Source: Mesobacillus harenae
Lineage (GTDB): Bacteria > Bacillota > Bacilli > Bacillales > Cytobacillaceae
Reading direction: 5' to 3'
Assembly (NCBI RefSeq): GCF_013343715.1
Contig: NZ_JABUNR010000027.1
Coordinates: 1 to 35,291, forward strand
DNA: 35,291 nt
The notes below the pieces were generated by a model that did no database searches, was not told the DNA's origin, and was given only the letters and a program-made list of their open reading frames with translations. A program made the translations under genes and the position numbers. This document shows, in pieces, positions 7,333 to 16,063 of the stretch (the stretch's first letter is position 1; the number at the start of each line of letters is the position of its first letter).

Positions 7333-9524
7333 GCTGTTGTCTTTTTAATTAAATTTTCCCACAATTGTTTCACTTCATTCCACGTACCATCTTTAAGCTC
7401 TCCCCGGTATAAGAACTGTTCATAATAGGATGTCAGCCGCCGCATATCTTTAGAAGAAAAGAACTGATCCACATATGCGGCATACTCTCTTAAAGTTTGA
7501 TTTGATTTTCGTTTTAATCCAATTCTGTCTAACTGACCCAATAAGGCAATATAAGCCTTTTCGATGTATTCATCATTATTCTTAGACTTATATCTAAAAA
7601 TATAATAGGCCGGCATCCACATGTAACGCTTCCGATATCCCAGGAAGAATAAAGCTATCGTAAGTGCAGCTGTACCTAGCAACCATTCCCACTGCTCGTA
7701 AAAGAAGGTACTCACCTTTGCCCATATCTGGGAAATTCCAGAGGGACCGGTACTTCCCTTATCCTCAGGCTGGTCCGGTGTGGCTGCAACAGGTTCAGCC
7801 TCGTTTTCCTCTTCAGGCTCATTTTCACTGCTTCCTGAAGGGGTTGTGTCGAAGACAAAATCTACATTTGCAGAGAAGCCTTGAGTGGGTTCAAAAGGCA
7901 CCCATCCCACATTGGGAAAAAAGACTTCAACCCATGAATGGGCGTTATTATTGGTCACTTCGTATAGACGTGCATTTCCTTCACCAAGACTGCGGTATTC
8001 CCCCTCGGTGTAGCCCTTTACCCACCTGGATGGAATTCCCACACTGCGCAGCATTACGACCATTGATGTAGAAAAGTTATCGCAATATCCTTGCTTTGTG
8101 TAAAATAAAAACTCATCAACATAATCAGCTCCCTGACCAGGAAGGGCTACATCCCTCTGGTCATAAGTAAAACCCGACGATCTGAAGTAACTCTCAATGG
8201 CTCTCGTTTTATCAAACCAATTTTCATGTTCGGCAGTAACCTCTTCAGCCAGTTCCTTAACTCTAGCAGGAAGCTCGGGCGGCAGCTGGGTGTATCGGTT
8301 AATAAATTGATTTCCAAACTCTGAGCCGAGTTCTGTTATATTCCGTAAATCAGCCACCTGGTAGGCTGGCTCAAGGTAATTAACAGAGTAAGTATCTAAA
8401 GCTGCAGGACGTGATGTTTCAAGGCTATATATTTTTTCAGTGACAGGGTTCATTTCAAACGAGTTACTTTTTCCTGCCTGAATTTGCTGAATTCCGAGCG
8501 GATACTGTACATGCTGATAACCTTTTTCCATGAAGACGGTGCTCGTCCGTTCTTCTGTATCAATCCCTTCAATAAGCGAGTGGATAGGTACCTCATCCCC
8601 CGGTAAAAAAGAAAGTCTAGCATCCGTTTCTTCTGCAATCCAGCCCCTGCCGGTATAGATATCTTTTGTCTCTACCTTCCAATAATGGCGCGCCTCTGCC
8701 TCTGCCGTAAATACTACTTCATTATCCCCTTCAAATGGACCGCCAAGCCTAGAATCGTCTGTACCATACCCTACCCTTCTCGTACCGCCTTCTCCTTCAC
8801 CGCTCTCCGTATTATACGAGGTTATAAAAGGTACCGGGTCAGGCCAGAGCGGCTCTGCTTTAGGTGCAGCAAATCCAAGGCTTACGCTAACCAATATCAT
8901 AATTGCCAGCGGAATCATCCACCTTCTGGATAAAGCCGCCTTCCTTTGAAAGGATTCCCGGTCAAGCAAACGGTAGAAAGTTAACATCCCCATCACAGCA
9001 AAGCCAGCTGTTACGGTACGGATGATCGCATTTTCCGCCTCATATGTCGTAAACGTATCCAAGACAGTAATATAAGTCATTGTCATAAAGAAAAACACGA
9101 AAATTTGTTTTCGATTGATAAGCCAATATTGGATCAAATAACTCATTAACCACAGTAAAATAAAAAATAGCAGAGTTCTAAAGAGGCTAGTCAGCTCAGT
9201 CCATTGCGAATTCAACACAAGCTGCATGTTCATTTTTACATCAGACCACATTGGACTCATCCAATCGAACATGAAAAACGAGCCTTCAAAATATAAAAAT
9301 TGCATGGAGTATATAATAAAAACAATTTTAATAAAAAAACCAGCAGCAATAGGCATTCCTAGATAGGAGAGCAGCAAGGAGATTAACAAGAAGATTAAGA
9401 AAACATGTATATTTCCCGTTTCGGTCAACTGTTTTAGCGGCCGGAGCCATTCCCATAAAAGTAAAAAACTTAGGGAATACAGAAGCAGAGTTACAAAACT
9501 GTTATTTCTATTCTCAGCCGTCAC
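7329..9524 (-). CDS. yebA: Membrane transglutaminase-like protein (YebA-like, DUF4129 C-terminus)
   Basis: A 731-residue membrane protein. About seven hydrophobic helices occupy residues 10-222. An extracytoplasmic region follows, with a transglutaminase-core domain at about 425-550. The catalytic cysteine is C481 (QGYCDNFST) and the histidine is H529 (NNAHSWVEVFF). The third position is a glutamate, E545 (WVPFEPTQG), where many family members have aspartate. A Glu/Pro-rich linker (565-595), one more helix (about 612-631) and a cytoplasmic DUF4129-type tail (REYAAYV) complete it. The start is GTG at 9524 with GGAGGTGA upstream, and it overlaps the DUF58 stop by four bases (GTGA), so translation is probably coupled. 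The moxR-DUF58-transglutaminase trio is conserved next to guaA in Bacillus. The substrate is unknown. Confidence 0.9.
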   Translation of the reverse strand: MTAENRNNSFVTLLLYSLSFLLLWEWLRPLKQLTETGNIHVFLIFLLISLLLSYLGMPIAAGFFIKIVFIIYSMQFLYFEGSFFMFDWMSPMWSDVKMNMQLVLNSQWTELTSLFRTLLFFILLWLMSYLIQYWLINRKQIFVFFFMTMTYITVLDTFTTYEAENAIIRTVTAGFAVMGMLTFYRLLDRESFQRKAALSRRWMIPLAIMILVSVSLGFAAPKAEPLWPDPVPFITSYNTESGEGEGGTRRVGYGTDDSRLGGPFEGDNEVVFTAEAEARHYWKVETKDIYTGRGWIAEETDARLSFLPGDEVPIHSLIEGIDTEERTSTVFMEKGYQHVQYPLGIQQIQAGKSNSFEMNPVTEKIYSLETSRPAALDTYSVNYLEPAYQVADLRNITELGSEFGNQFINRYTQLPPELPARVKELAEEVTAEHENWFDKTRAIESYFRSSGFTYDQRDVALPGQGADYVDEFLFYTKQGYCDNFSTSMVVMLRSVGIPSRWVKGYTEGEYRSLGEGNARLYEVTNNNAHSWVEVFFPNVGWVPFEPTQGFSANVDFVFDTTPSGSSENEPEEENEAEPVAATPDQPEDKGSTGPSGISQIWAKVSTFFYEQWEWLLGTAALTIALFFLGYRKRYMWMPAYYIFRYKSKNNDEYIEKAYIALLGQLDRIGLKRKSNQTLREYAAYVDQFFSSKDMRRLTSYYEQFLYRGELKDGTWNEVKQLWENLIKKTTA

Positions 9525-10738
9525 GCTCTACTCACCTCCGAAAAGGCATCTTTAAATTGTTTATCATGTATCATTACTACTCTTATTCCTCTCGCAGTAG
9601 CAGATGATTTTAGTCCAAGTTCGTCCTTAGAAGTTGACTCTTCCTCTTTTCTTATGAGAAAAATAGTCACCAAGCCCCCTTTTTGGGAATACCGGCCGGC
9701 TCTCTCAACTAGCCCCTTCGACAATTGCGCTGTAACGAGCAGTAAATTAGAGTGATGATGGTTTAAAAAACCCTCAGCCTCTATAACCTTATCGAATGGA
9801 GCCTGGCTGTTATCAGTAATTTTAGCAAGATGGTAAAGCAATTGCTGCTGCTGGCCATCTCCTCCTTTGATCGGGAAAGCAATTCGATCGTGACTAGATG
9901 TGATAAGCCCAACCTGAGCTCCCTTCCGCAGAATTGCCCGGATTACCGATGCAGTAAATGACACTGCAATTTCAAATCTGCTATCAGGTGCACAATCCAT
10001 CATGATTAAAATATCATGGGATTGCCGCTGCTCAAATTCCTTGACCATAATGTCATTTCTTCTTGCCGTCGCTTTCCAATTTATCCAGGAAAAGCGATCT
10101 CCTGGCTGGTACTCCCTAACGCCCGACACCATCGAGGTATCCCTCTGGACCCTTTCCTTAGATGCGGTCATACCCTGGTCAAACTGATGTTCAAACGGTT
10201 TGTATAGTAGCTCTACATATTTGGGATATACGACGATCTTATCTTCAACTGGTATTTGTACCTCTTTTTCAATCAGCCCAAGCGGGTCACCCGTTTTTAA
10301 CCGGATTGAGTTAAAGAAATGTTCTCCCCTTGGCATAGCTTCAATTGTATACTCAAAATGAAAAACCTTGTGAAACACCGGGTGCAGAAATGACTTAGCT
10401 TTATTACGAAGTTTACTGCCTAGCTCTTCCGTTATCTGTTCTTCCGCTATTGCATAAAAAAGCGGGAAAGGTGTATTCCGTTCGATTAAAACACTTATCC
10501 TGACTTTTTCGCCAGAGTTAAACTCTCTTTTAGGAAAAATACGCTCAGCCTTCATATCCTTTAATGTGTAAAAGGATAATCCCAATGCATAAACCGCAAA
10601 CGGAAGAAAACTGTAAAACAAAAACCAGCTTACAAACCCACCCTGAAACATTGCATAAGAGAAGGTAACAATAATTAAAAAGACCAGCATAACCAGCTTC
10701 CAAATTTCCTTGGCTGTGTTAAAGTGCCTTTCCATCAT
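9521..10738 (-). CDS. yeaD: DUF58 domain protein (YeaD-like)
   Basis: A 405-residue protein. Two hydrophobic segments lie near the N-terminus (about 15-60). The DUF58 signature is around residues 213-240 (GDRFSWINWKATARR followed by VKEFEQRQ), and a von Willebrand A-like strand ILIMMDCAPDS follows. Proteins of this family are encoded with MoxR ATPases, probably as their partners in assembling or activating another complex; the exact role is not established. Its ATG overlaps the MoxR stop by one base (TAATG), or a second ATG three bases later is used. Its stop overlaps the transglutaminase start, so the three genes form a tight operon. Confidence 0.88.
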   Translation of the reverse strand: MMERHFNTAKEIWKLVMLVFLIIVTFSYAMFQGGFVSWFLFYSFLPFAVYALGLSFYTLKDMKAERIFPKREFNSGEKVRISVLIERNTPFPLFYAIAEEQITEELGSKLRNKAKSFLHPVFHKVFHFEYTIEAMPRGEHFFNSIRLKTGDPLGLIEKEVQIPVEDKIVVYPKYVELLYKPFEHQFDQGMTASKERVQRDTSMVSGVREYQPGDRFSWINWKATARRNDIMVKEFEQRQSHDILIMMDCAPDSRFEIAVSFTASVIRAILRKGAQVGLITSSHDRIAFPIKGGDGQQQQLLYHLAKITDNSQAPFDKVIEAEGFLNHHHSNLLLVTAQLSKGLVERAGRYSQKGGLVTIFLIRKEEESTSKDELGLKSSATARGIRVVMIHDKQFKDAFSEVSRA

Positions 10739-11691
10739 TACTTTACAGCCTTCTGAATAGGGACTGGAACTCTTGCAATAACCTGGTTCACTACATCTTC
10801 GGCAGTAACTCCATCAAAGCGTGCTTCCGACTTCAAAATGATCCTATGAGAAAGAACAAAAGGTGCAAGGTATTGAACTTCGTCAGGGATTACATAGTCC
10901 CTCCCATGAATATATGCGTATGCTTGCGCTGCTTTCATCAGTCCGATTGACCCCCTTGGGCTTGCACCTAAATAAACGCTATCATGGGTTCGGGTTCGAG
11001 TTGAAATTTCTACAATATATTTTTTTATTGAGTCGTCAACAAATACCTCTTTCATTTCTTTTTGAAGCGTTCGAAGTTCTTCGAGATTAATAACTGGTTC
11101 GAGATCATCTATAGGGGGAACCTTTTGTGCGCGACTCAATACTTCTATTTCTTCATTCGTTCCTGGATAACCCATTTTCATTTTAAGAAGAAACCGATCC
11201 AATTGGGCTTCTGGAAGCGGATAAGTGCCTTCATACTCGATTGGATTCTGTGTGGCCATTACAAAGAACGGCTTCTCCAGCCTATAGGTAACCCCATCAA
11301 CCGTCACACTGCTCTCCTCCATTCCCTCCAAGAGGGCAGACTGGGTTTTGGGAGAGGTTCTATTGATTTCGTCAGCAAGAATGATATTGCCCATAATCGG
11401 CCCAGGTCTAAATTGAAACTCGAGCTCTTTCGGATTGTATATAGAAACACCTGTCACATCTGACGGAAGCAGGTCTGGTGTAAATTGGATTCTCTTAAAG
11501 CTTGCACTGACTGACTTAGCCAGGGCTCGTACCATCATCGTTTTTCCAACTCCGGGAACATCCTCTAAAAGAACATGTCCTTCTGCAAGAAGTGCGATCA
11601 GGCTTAATTTGGCTACATCCCGCTTGCCTGTCATGACCCTCTCTATATTCTCCAAAATCGTTTCAATCGTAGGATTCATTTGTTCACGCAC
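10738..11691 (-). CDS. yeaC: MoxR-family AAA+ ATPase (YeaC-like)
   Basis: A 317-residue AAA+ chaperone-like ATPase. Walker A is GVGKT (47-51) in LLEDVPGVGKTMMV. Walker B is ILADEIN with D107/E108, followed by the MoxR motif RTSPKTQSALLEGMEE. Sensor 1 is ATQNP (146-150). A C-terminal lid with a sensor 2-type arginine stretch (GASPRGS) follows. The start is GTG at 11691, seven bases after GGAGG; an ATG five codons later is possible but less well spaced. It heads the operon with the DUF58 and transglutaminase genes. No convincing promoter was found upstream: TATAAT near 11822-11827 lacks a proper -35 box. Confidence 0.92.
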   Translation of the reverse strand: MREQMNPTIETILENIERVMTGKRDVAKLSLIALLAEGHVLLEDVPGVGKTMMVRALAKSVSASFKRIQFTPDLLPSDVTGVSIYNPKELEFQFRPGPIMGNIILADEINRTSPKTQSALLEGMEESSVTVDGVTYRLEKPFFVMATQNPIEYEGTYPLPEAQLDRFLLKMKMGYPGTNEEIEVLSRAQKVPPIDDLEPVINLEELRTLQKEMKEVFVDDSIKKYIVEISTRTRTHDSVYLGASPRGSIGLMKAAQAYAYIHGRDYVIPDEVQYLAPFVLSHRIILKSEARFDGVTAEDVVNQVIARVPVPIQKAVK

Positions 11692-12116
11692 ACATTTCCC
11701 TCCATTATCATCGATTAGAAAAGCCTTTAATATATGTAAAAGTAAGTCTAGTGAACTTAAAAACTTAACCCTCTATCATCTATTCACTATGTTTGGAATT
11801 CCCCTGTAAACTCATCCTTTTATTATAGATCATAAAAACGTTGCAATTTTGCGAAAATGACCTAATTATATAGTACTGGAAATGAGTATAAATACCAATT
11901 AATAAATACTGCCAAAGAGATAGAGAGAGAACTGCAGATTTACTAGTGGTAATTTTAAAAAAAGCCTTTCACCCGTTTAAAAACGAATGAAAGGCCTTTA
12001 AAATTTTCGGTATGGTTATAACTCATCGATTGGCGTTGAACCTACTAAGGCATTATCGCCTTAATTACATCATGCCGCCCGTGCTTTATCTATAGTAATC
12101 ATATAAAATTGGCAGC
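11692..12116. other. Intergenic region between moxR operon and gbsA
   Basis: About 425 bases without a gene. It contains the gbsA terminator (11953-11999) and the untranscribed or leader region of the moxR operon. The segment 11870-11950 is A/T-rich without clear features. Confidence 0.6.
11953..11999 (-). terminator. gbsA terminator
   Basis: GCCTTTCA (11964-11971) and TGAAAGGC (11988-11995) form a stem. On the minus strand it is followed by seven Ts. It lies about 120 bases downstream of the gbsA stop and is also a plausible plus-strand terminator. Confidence 0.8.
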
Positions 12117-13589
12117 TTAGAACCAGTTGATAGGTTTAGGTTTAAGGTTTTGGAATATATGCTTGGTTTCTGTATATTCTTCTATACCTAGTTTTCCTAA
12201 TTCCCGTCCGATACCAGACTGCTTATATCCACCCCATGGTGCATGCGGGAAGTAAACATTGAAGTCATTAATCCACACTGTACCCATGCGCATCTTTGCT
12301 ACACAACGTTGAGCTTTCACAGTATCGTTTGTCCAAACGCCGCCAGCAAGTCCGTAGATTGAGTCATTAGCAAGCTTTAGTGCTTCCTCTTCTGTACGGA
12401 ATTTCTCAACCGTGATAACAGGCCCAAAGGCCTCATCTTGAACAATGCTCATGGCTGTTGTGCAGTCTGTAAAAATTGTTGGCAGGTAGAAAAACCCATC
12501 TTTTAGTTCTGGCTCTTCTGGACGGCTGCCACCAACTGCTAATGTAGCACCTTCTTCAATACCTGTTTCTACATACTTTTCTACTTTCGCAAGGTGTTCA
12601 GCTGAAATAAGTGGGCCCATCTGTGTATCTTCGTCAAACCCGCTTCCGAGCTTAAATTTTTCCACTCTTTCAACAAGGGCGTTGACGAAATCATCGTGAA
12701 TACTTTCTTCTACAATCAATCTAGTACCTGCTGAACAAATTTGTCCTGCGTGGAAGAATACCCCGTTTAATGCTTGATCAACAGCTGTTTCAAAATCTGC
12801 ATCAGCAAAGATGATGTTGGGGTTTTTCCCGCCAAGTTCAAGTGCTAGCTTCTTCACATTTACGCTTGCCGCCTGCATAATTTTCTTCCCAGTAACCATT
12901 CCACCTGTAAAGGAAATAAGATCTACATCAATGTTACTAGATAGCTCTGCACCAACTGTATGGCCGGCACCAAGTACCAGGTTAGCAACACCAGCAGGCA
13001 CCCCTGCCTCTTCCATTAGTTCGAATACCTTTATGGTCGTAAGTGGTGTAATTTCACTTGGCTTCATAATTAGTGTATTCCCTGTAGCTAATGCTGGAGC
13101 CAATTTCCAAGATGCTTGTAGTAATGGGTAATTCCAAGGTGTAATTTGACCGCAAACTCCAACTGGTTCACGCACTACCTTACTGATAGAGTTTGGCACT
13201 GGAGAGTCCATCAGTTCCTCGACATCTTTATCTGCAAGATCTGCATAATATCGAAATACTCCAGCGATATCGTCCATATCTCCACGGCTTTCCTCTACTG
13301 TTTTACCAGTATCTAAAGATTCCAATCTGGCAAGTTCTTCTTTATCTCTTTCTATTAATTCAGCAATATTCCTTACAATAGCCCCTCGCTCTATTGCTGG
13401 AGCAGAGGACCATTCTCCCTTATCAAATGCTGCTCTTGCTGCAGCGATTGCTGCTTTTGCATCTGATTCATCACTTTCTGGGACAGTAGCAATAACTTCC
13501 TGGTTAAATGGATTAATAATATCTCGCGTATTCCCCGAAATCGCTCCCACCCATTTACCATTAATGTATTGTTGTTGTTTTAGATTCAA
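12117..13589 (-). CDS. gbsA: Betaine-aldehyde dehydrogenase
   Basis: This NAD(P)-dependent enzyme oxidises betaine aldehyde to the osmoprotectant glycine betaine. It is an aldehyde dehydrogenase of 490 residues. The catalytic cysteine C285 lies in FFHAGQICSAGTRL, the general base E251 in LELGGKNP, and the cofactor-binding motifs GQITPWNYPLL and SFTGG are present. It ends in PINWF, like B. subtilis GbsA (...VNWF), which it closely resembles. No ATG is near the start. TTG at 13589 is chosen because GGAG lies nine bases before it; a TTG at 13598 abuts GGAG and is less likely. It has its own promoter with a GbsR-type inverted repeat just after it. The second enzyme, betA, is encoded 7 kb away instead of adjacent. 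Confidence 0.94.
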   Translation of the reverse strand: MNLKQQQYINGKWVGAISGNTRDIINPFNQEVIATVPESDESDAKAAIAAARAAFDKGEWSSAPAIERGAIVRNIAELIERDKEELARLESLDTGKTVEESRGDMDDIAGVFRYYADLADKDVEELMDSPVPNSISKVVREPVGVCGQITPWNYPLLQASWKLAPALATGNTLIMKPSEITPLTTIKVFELMEEAGVPAGVANLVLGAGHTVGAELSSNIDVDLISFTGGMVTGKKIMQAASVNVKKLALELGGKNPNIIFADADFETAVDQALNGVFFHAGQICSAGTRLIVEESIHDDFVNALVERVEKFKLGSGFDEDTQMGPLISAEHLAKVEKYVETGIEEGATLAVGGSRPEEPELKDGFFYLPTIFTDCTTAMSIVQDEAFGPVITVEKFRTEEEALKLANDSIYGLAGGVWTNDTVKAQRCVAKMRMGTVWINDFNVYFPHAPWGGYKQSGIGRELGKLGIEEYTETKHIFQNLKPKPINWF

Positions 13590-13624
13590 ATATTTCAACT
13601 CCAGTTTTTAACTAAATTAAGTTT

Positions 13625-13642
13625 GTTAAAAATTTATTTAAC
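13625..13642 (-). promoter_or_regulatory. Putative GbsR operator of gbsA
   Basis: A perfect inverted repeat, GTTAAA-AATTTA-TTTAAC, begins about nine bases downstream of the gbsA -10 box, at or just past the expected transcription start. Similar repeats stand at the same relative place before betA and gbsR. Assignment to GbsR is inference from this shared pattern and from gbsR being the divergent neighbour. Confidence 0.6.
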
Positions 13643-13651
13643 GTTACGAAA

Positions 13652-13680
13652 ATAATAACATCTCTTTTTAGAGCTGTCAA
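13652..13680 (-). promoter_or_regulatory. gbsA promoter
   Basis: The minus strand has a consensus TTGACA (13675-13680), 17 bases and TATTAT (13652-13657). This is one of the best sigma-A matches in the window, which suits a promoter held down by a repressor. Confidence 0.87.
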
Positions 13681-13770
13681 AGAGAAGATACCTCACTACA
13701 TTTTACAATGAGAATGGCTGACTCTATTAAGTTAGTCGATATCAGCAAATGGTTAAATTCACGTTTTCCA

Positions 13771-13798
13771 TTGACATATAATTTGAACACGGTATCAT
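13771..13798 (+). promoter_or_regulatory. gbsR promoter
   Basis: TTGACA (13771-13776) and TATCAT (13793-13798) are spaced by 16 bases, 68 bases before the gbsR start and divergent from the gbsA promoter. Confidence 0.68.
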
Positions 13799-13816
13799 AA
13801 AGTTTATAAATAAGAT

Positions 13817-13832
13817 TTTAAAAATATTTAAC
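13817..13832 (+). promoter_or_regulatory. Putative GbsR operator of gbsR (autoregulation)
   Basis: TTTAAA-AATA-TTTAAC lies about 18 bases after the gbsR -10 box. It shares the TTTAAC arm and A/T-rich centre with the gbsA and betA sites. Its left arm has one mismatch and the spacer is four rather than six bases. Confidence 0.45.
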
Positions 13833-13865
13833 AAGCTTTACTTTCTATATTTAAGGAGCGACTTT

Positions 13866-14417
13866 ATGAGCGAATCTACTGAAAGATCCAGAATTAAAAT
13901 AGAAGAAGCCAAAGATAAAGTCATTGGCGCCATTTCAGAGACAATGGACTTATATGGTGTAACACCAGCTGCTGCAAACTTATATGCGACAATGTACTTT
14001 AAAGAACAAATGACTCTTGATGAAATGCGTACGGAGCTCGGAATGAGTAAACCGAGTATGAGTACCAGTGTCCGTAAGCTTCAAGAAATAGAAATGGTAA
14101 AGAAAACATTTACACGCGGTTCTAGAAAACATACCTATATAGCTGAGAAAAATTTCTTCCGTTCCTTTATGGTGTTTTATTGTCAGATGTGGGAACGCGA
14201 AGTGAAATTAAACATGGAAGCAATTGAGGAAGCACAAGAAGACTTAATAAATGTCATAAAAGATTCCTCCAGCACTCCAGAAATTGTTGCAGAGGCTAAA
14301 CAATGCTATGACCAATTAGAAGAATCTAAAACCTACTATCATTGGGTAGAAGACTTAGTTTTAAGTATAAGAAGTGGTAAGATATTTGAGTTTATCCCTA
14401 AAAATGGACAAAAATAA
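13866..14417 (+). CDS. gbsR: GbsR-type choline-responsive transcriptional repressor
   Basis: A 183-residue regulator of the GbsR/MarR-like winged-helix family. The helix-turn-helix spans about residues 48-92, with MTLDEMRTELGMSKPSMSTS as the recognition region and the wing after TFTRGSRKHT. A long helical C-terminal part probably forms the dimer and ligand domain. B. subtilis GbsR represses choline import and choline-to-betaine genes and is released by choline; the divergent position next to gbsA is the same here. The ATG has AAGGAG about seven bases upstream. A strong stem-loop but no clear T-run follows the stop. Confidence 0.92.
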   Translation: MSESTERSRIKIEEAKDKVIGAISETMDLYGVTPAAANLYATMYFKEQMTLDEMRTELGMSKPSMSTSVRKLQEIEMVKKTFTRGSRKHTYIAEKNFFRSFMVFYCQMWEREVKLNMEAIEEAQEDLINVIKDSSSTPEIVAEAKQCYDQLEESKTYYHWVEDLVLSIRSGKIFEFIPKNGQK

Positions 14418-14435
14418 TTTGAGCTGAATCCACTA

Positions 14436-14472
14436 GGTAGTTGATAGCAGATAGCTATTGCTATTGACTACC
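14436..14472. repeat. 14-bp stem-loop between gbsR and the betaine-binding gene
   Basis: GGTAGTTGATAGCA (14436-14449) pairs with TGCTATTGACTACC through 14472, with two G-T wobbles and a nine-base loop. There is no T-run after it on the plus strand, so it is not a standard terminator. It could be a processing site, a weak terminator of gbsR, or a protein-binding site. Confidence 0.55.
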
Positions 14473-14532
14473 CATTCTTTGAATGTTTTACTGATCTCTT
14501 CTGAATAAGAGATGGTTAGTTTTGCATTATTT

Positions 14533-14550
14533 GTTAAAAATATTCTTAAT
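14533..14550 (+). promoter_or_regulatory. Possible GbsR operator before the betaine-binding gene
   Basis: GTTAAAAATATTCTTAAT matches the left half of the gbsA, gbsR and betA repeats; the right half is imperfect (TTCTTAAT instead of TTTAAC). The promoter is unclear: TTGCAT at 14523-14528 with CTTAAT 17 bases later would overlap this site, and TTGACT at 14464 with TTTACT is an alternative. Confidence 0.35.
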
Positions 14551-14603
14551 ACATTAAACGTATGGAATATTTCTATATTATAAAATAAAGGGGAGTTTTC
14601 AAC

Positions 14604-15503
14604 ATGAACAGATGGACAAAAAAACTTAGTTTAATCTTAGTACTGCTAATGGTTGCTATGCTAACAGCATGCGGAAGCAATGGTGAGGAATCAAACAGTG
14701 AACAATCAGGTGCTGAAACAGGAAAAAGTAATCAAGAATTACTAATCGGTCAAATTAACTGGGCTGAAAATATTGCAGTAACGAATATGTGGAAAGCCAT
14801 TTTAGAAGATAAAGGTTTTAACGTGAAGTTAACCGTATTGGACATGGGCCCTACGATGAAGGCTTTAGAGAGTGGAGATTTAGATGCTAGTTTAGAAATA
14901 TGGTTACCAGTCCAAGATGCTCTTTATCTGGAGAAGTTTCAAGATACTATCAATTTCTCGGAATCTACTTGGTTTGATCATGCAAAAGTAGGGCTTGTGG
15001 TTCCTACCTATTTAGAAGATATAAATAGTATAGAAGACTTAAAAGAACATAATGAACTGTTTAATGGAGAAATTATCGGTTTTGAGCCTGGCGCTGGGAC
15101 GATGGAAGTTACGGAACAATTAATTGAAGATTATAATCTTGATTTTAAACTAATACCAAGCTCTGAACCTGCAATGATATCTGAGATTGGAAGGGCAATA
15201 CAAAATGAAGAACCGATCGTGGCACCACTTTGGAGCCCTCACTCGGTATTCTCCAAATATGATTTGAAATTCCTAGAAGATCCGAAAAACACATTCGGTG
15301 GTGTAGAAAAGATTCACCATGCTACAAGACCTGGATTTGAAGAAGATTATCCAGAAGTGAGTGAATGGTTTAAGAATTGGAAAATGGATGATCAACAAAT
15401 TGGTGAGCTTATCAACTATGTTGAAAGTGCCGAAGACCCTCTAGCGGGAGCAAAAAAATGGATTGAAGAGAATCAAGAATTGATTGGTGAATGGGTAAAA
15501 TAA
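14604..15503 (+). CDS. Glycine betaine/choline ABC transporter substrate-binding lipoprotein (OpuAC/ProX family)
   Basis: A 299-residue extracytoplasmic binding protein. The signal peptide (1-22) ends in the lipobox MLTAC with lipidated C23. A Ser/Glu-rich linker follows to about residue 45. The OpuAC-type domain (46-299) contains tryptophans of the kind that cage quaternary amines: W53 (GQINWAEN), W100 (LEIWLPV), W123 (STWFDH) and W210 (VAPLWSPH). The ATG has GGGGAG eight bases before it. It stands between gbsR and a strong terminator with no permease or ATPase gene, so it must serve a transporter encoded elsewhere or act alone. The choice among betaine, choline or a related compound cannot be settled from sequence alone. 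Confidence 0.88.
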   Translation: MNRWTKKLSLILVLLMVAMLTACGSNGEESNSEQSGAETGKSNQELLIGQINWAENIAVTNMWKAILEDKGFNVKLTVLDMGPTMKALESGDLDASLEIWLPVQDALYLEKFQDTINFSESTWFDHAKVGLVVPTYLEDINSIEDLKEHNELFNGEIIGFEPGAGTMEVTEQLIEDYNLDFKLIPSSEPAMISEIGRAIQNEEPIVAPLWSPHSVFSKYDLKFLEDPKNTFGGVEKIHHATRPGFEEDYPEVSEWFKNWKMDDQQIGELINYVESAEDPLAGAKKWIEENQELIGEWVK

Positions 15504-15521
15504 AGACAAGGTAAATAGGAC

Positions 15522-15564
15522 AAAGAAGCTGGTCTCTCACTTTTAGAGACCAGCTTCTTTTATT
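15522..15564 (+). terminator. Terminator of the betaine-binding gene
   Basis: AAAGAAGCTGGTCTC (from 15522) pairs perfectly with GAGACCAGCTTCTTT through 15560 across a nine-base loop, followed by a T-rich tail. It begins 19 bases after the stop codon and marks the edge of the choline locus. Confidence 0.93.
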
Positions 15565-15663
15565 ATTGTATCTGTTAAACTAATAACCCTATTCCTGTAA
15601 ACAACCTGCACCAATTCTTGACCGTAAAAAGCAGACTCTCATGGATTAAAGGGGGGAATCTGC

Positions 15664-15870
15664 ATGGTTGATAAATAAGCGGAGAAATTTCTCTTATTTT
15701 TAAAATAATCAAGAAAAATAGCTTAATAGAGGGAGAGATTCCGCCTATTCACTTCAAAAATATGATAATCGAATATTTTGCCTTACTTAACGGTAAAACT
15801 TCCGCTTATATGTCCCGAATCGAGCCCTATTCTGCGGTATAACGGGAAAGTCTCCGCTTATTTTTTAGAT
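15664..15870. repeat. Cluster of four degenerate TAAGCGGA/TCCGCTTA stem-loop units
   Basis: Four related short units occur about every 40-60 bases: 15675-15697 (ATAAGCGGAGAAA, then CTCTTAT), 15725-15749 (AATAGAGGGAGAG, then CCGCCTATT), 15788-15809 (TTAACGGTAAAA, then TTCCGCTTA) and 15839-15861 (ATAACGGGAAAG, then TCTCCGCTTAT). Each is a weak inverted repeat around an A/T-rich centre. The spacers (for example TAAAATAATCAAGAAAAATA and AATCGAATATTTTGCC) resemble an extragenic repeat I have seen in other Bacillus genomes, but that is memory and not a search. No coding region is present in 15565-16066. Confidence 0.6.
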
Positions 15871-16063
15871 CACTGGTACGCAATGAAGAAAGAATGTTTG
15901 CTACATTTAGCCGCCTCCCTCCCTTACCATTAAGTCATCGCCCAAGCTTCAGTAGTTGAATATCATCATTAGCACACTAATTAACCTATGAATTATCACG
16001 CTGGAAAAATTAAAAGGTGGGCAAATTACAGGGCTATCCCTCACTCCTTTTATTAAAACCCAT
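15871..16063. other. Intergenic DNA with no recognised feature
   Basis: This stretch follows the stem-loop cluster and precedes the left boundary repeat. No open frame with a ribosome binding site and no clear inverted repeat was seen. Confidence 0.5.

Noticed and set aside
15664..15870. CRISPR array
   Set aside because: Units are degenerate, differ in length and spacing, and no cas gene is nearby.
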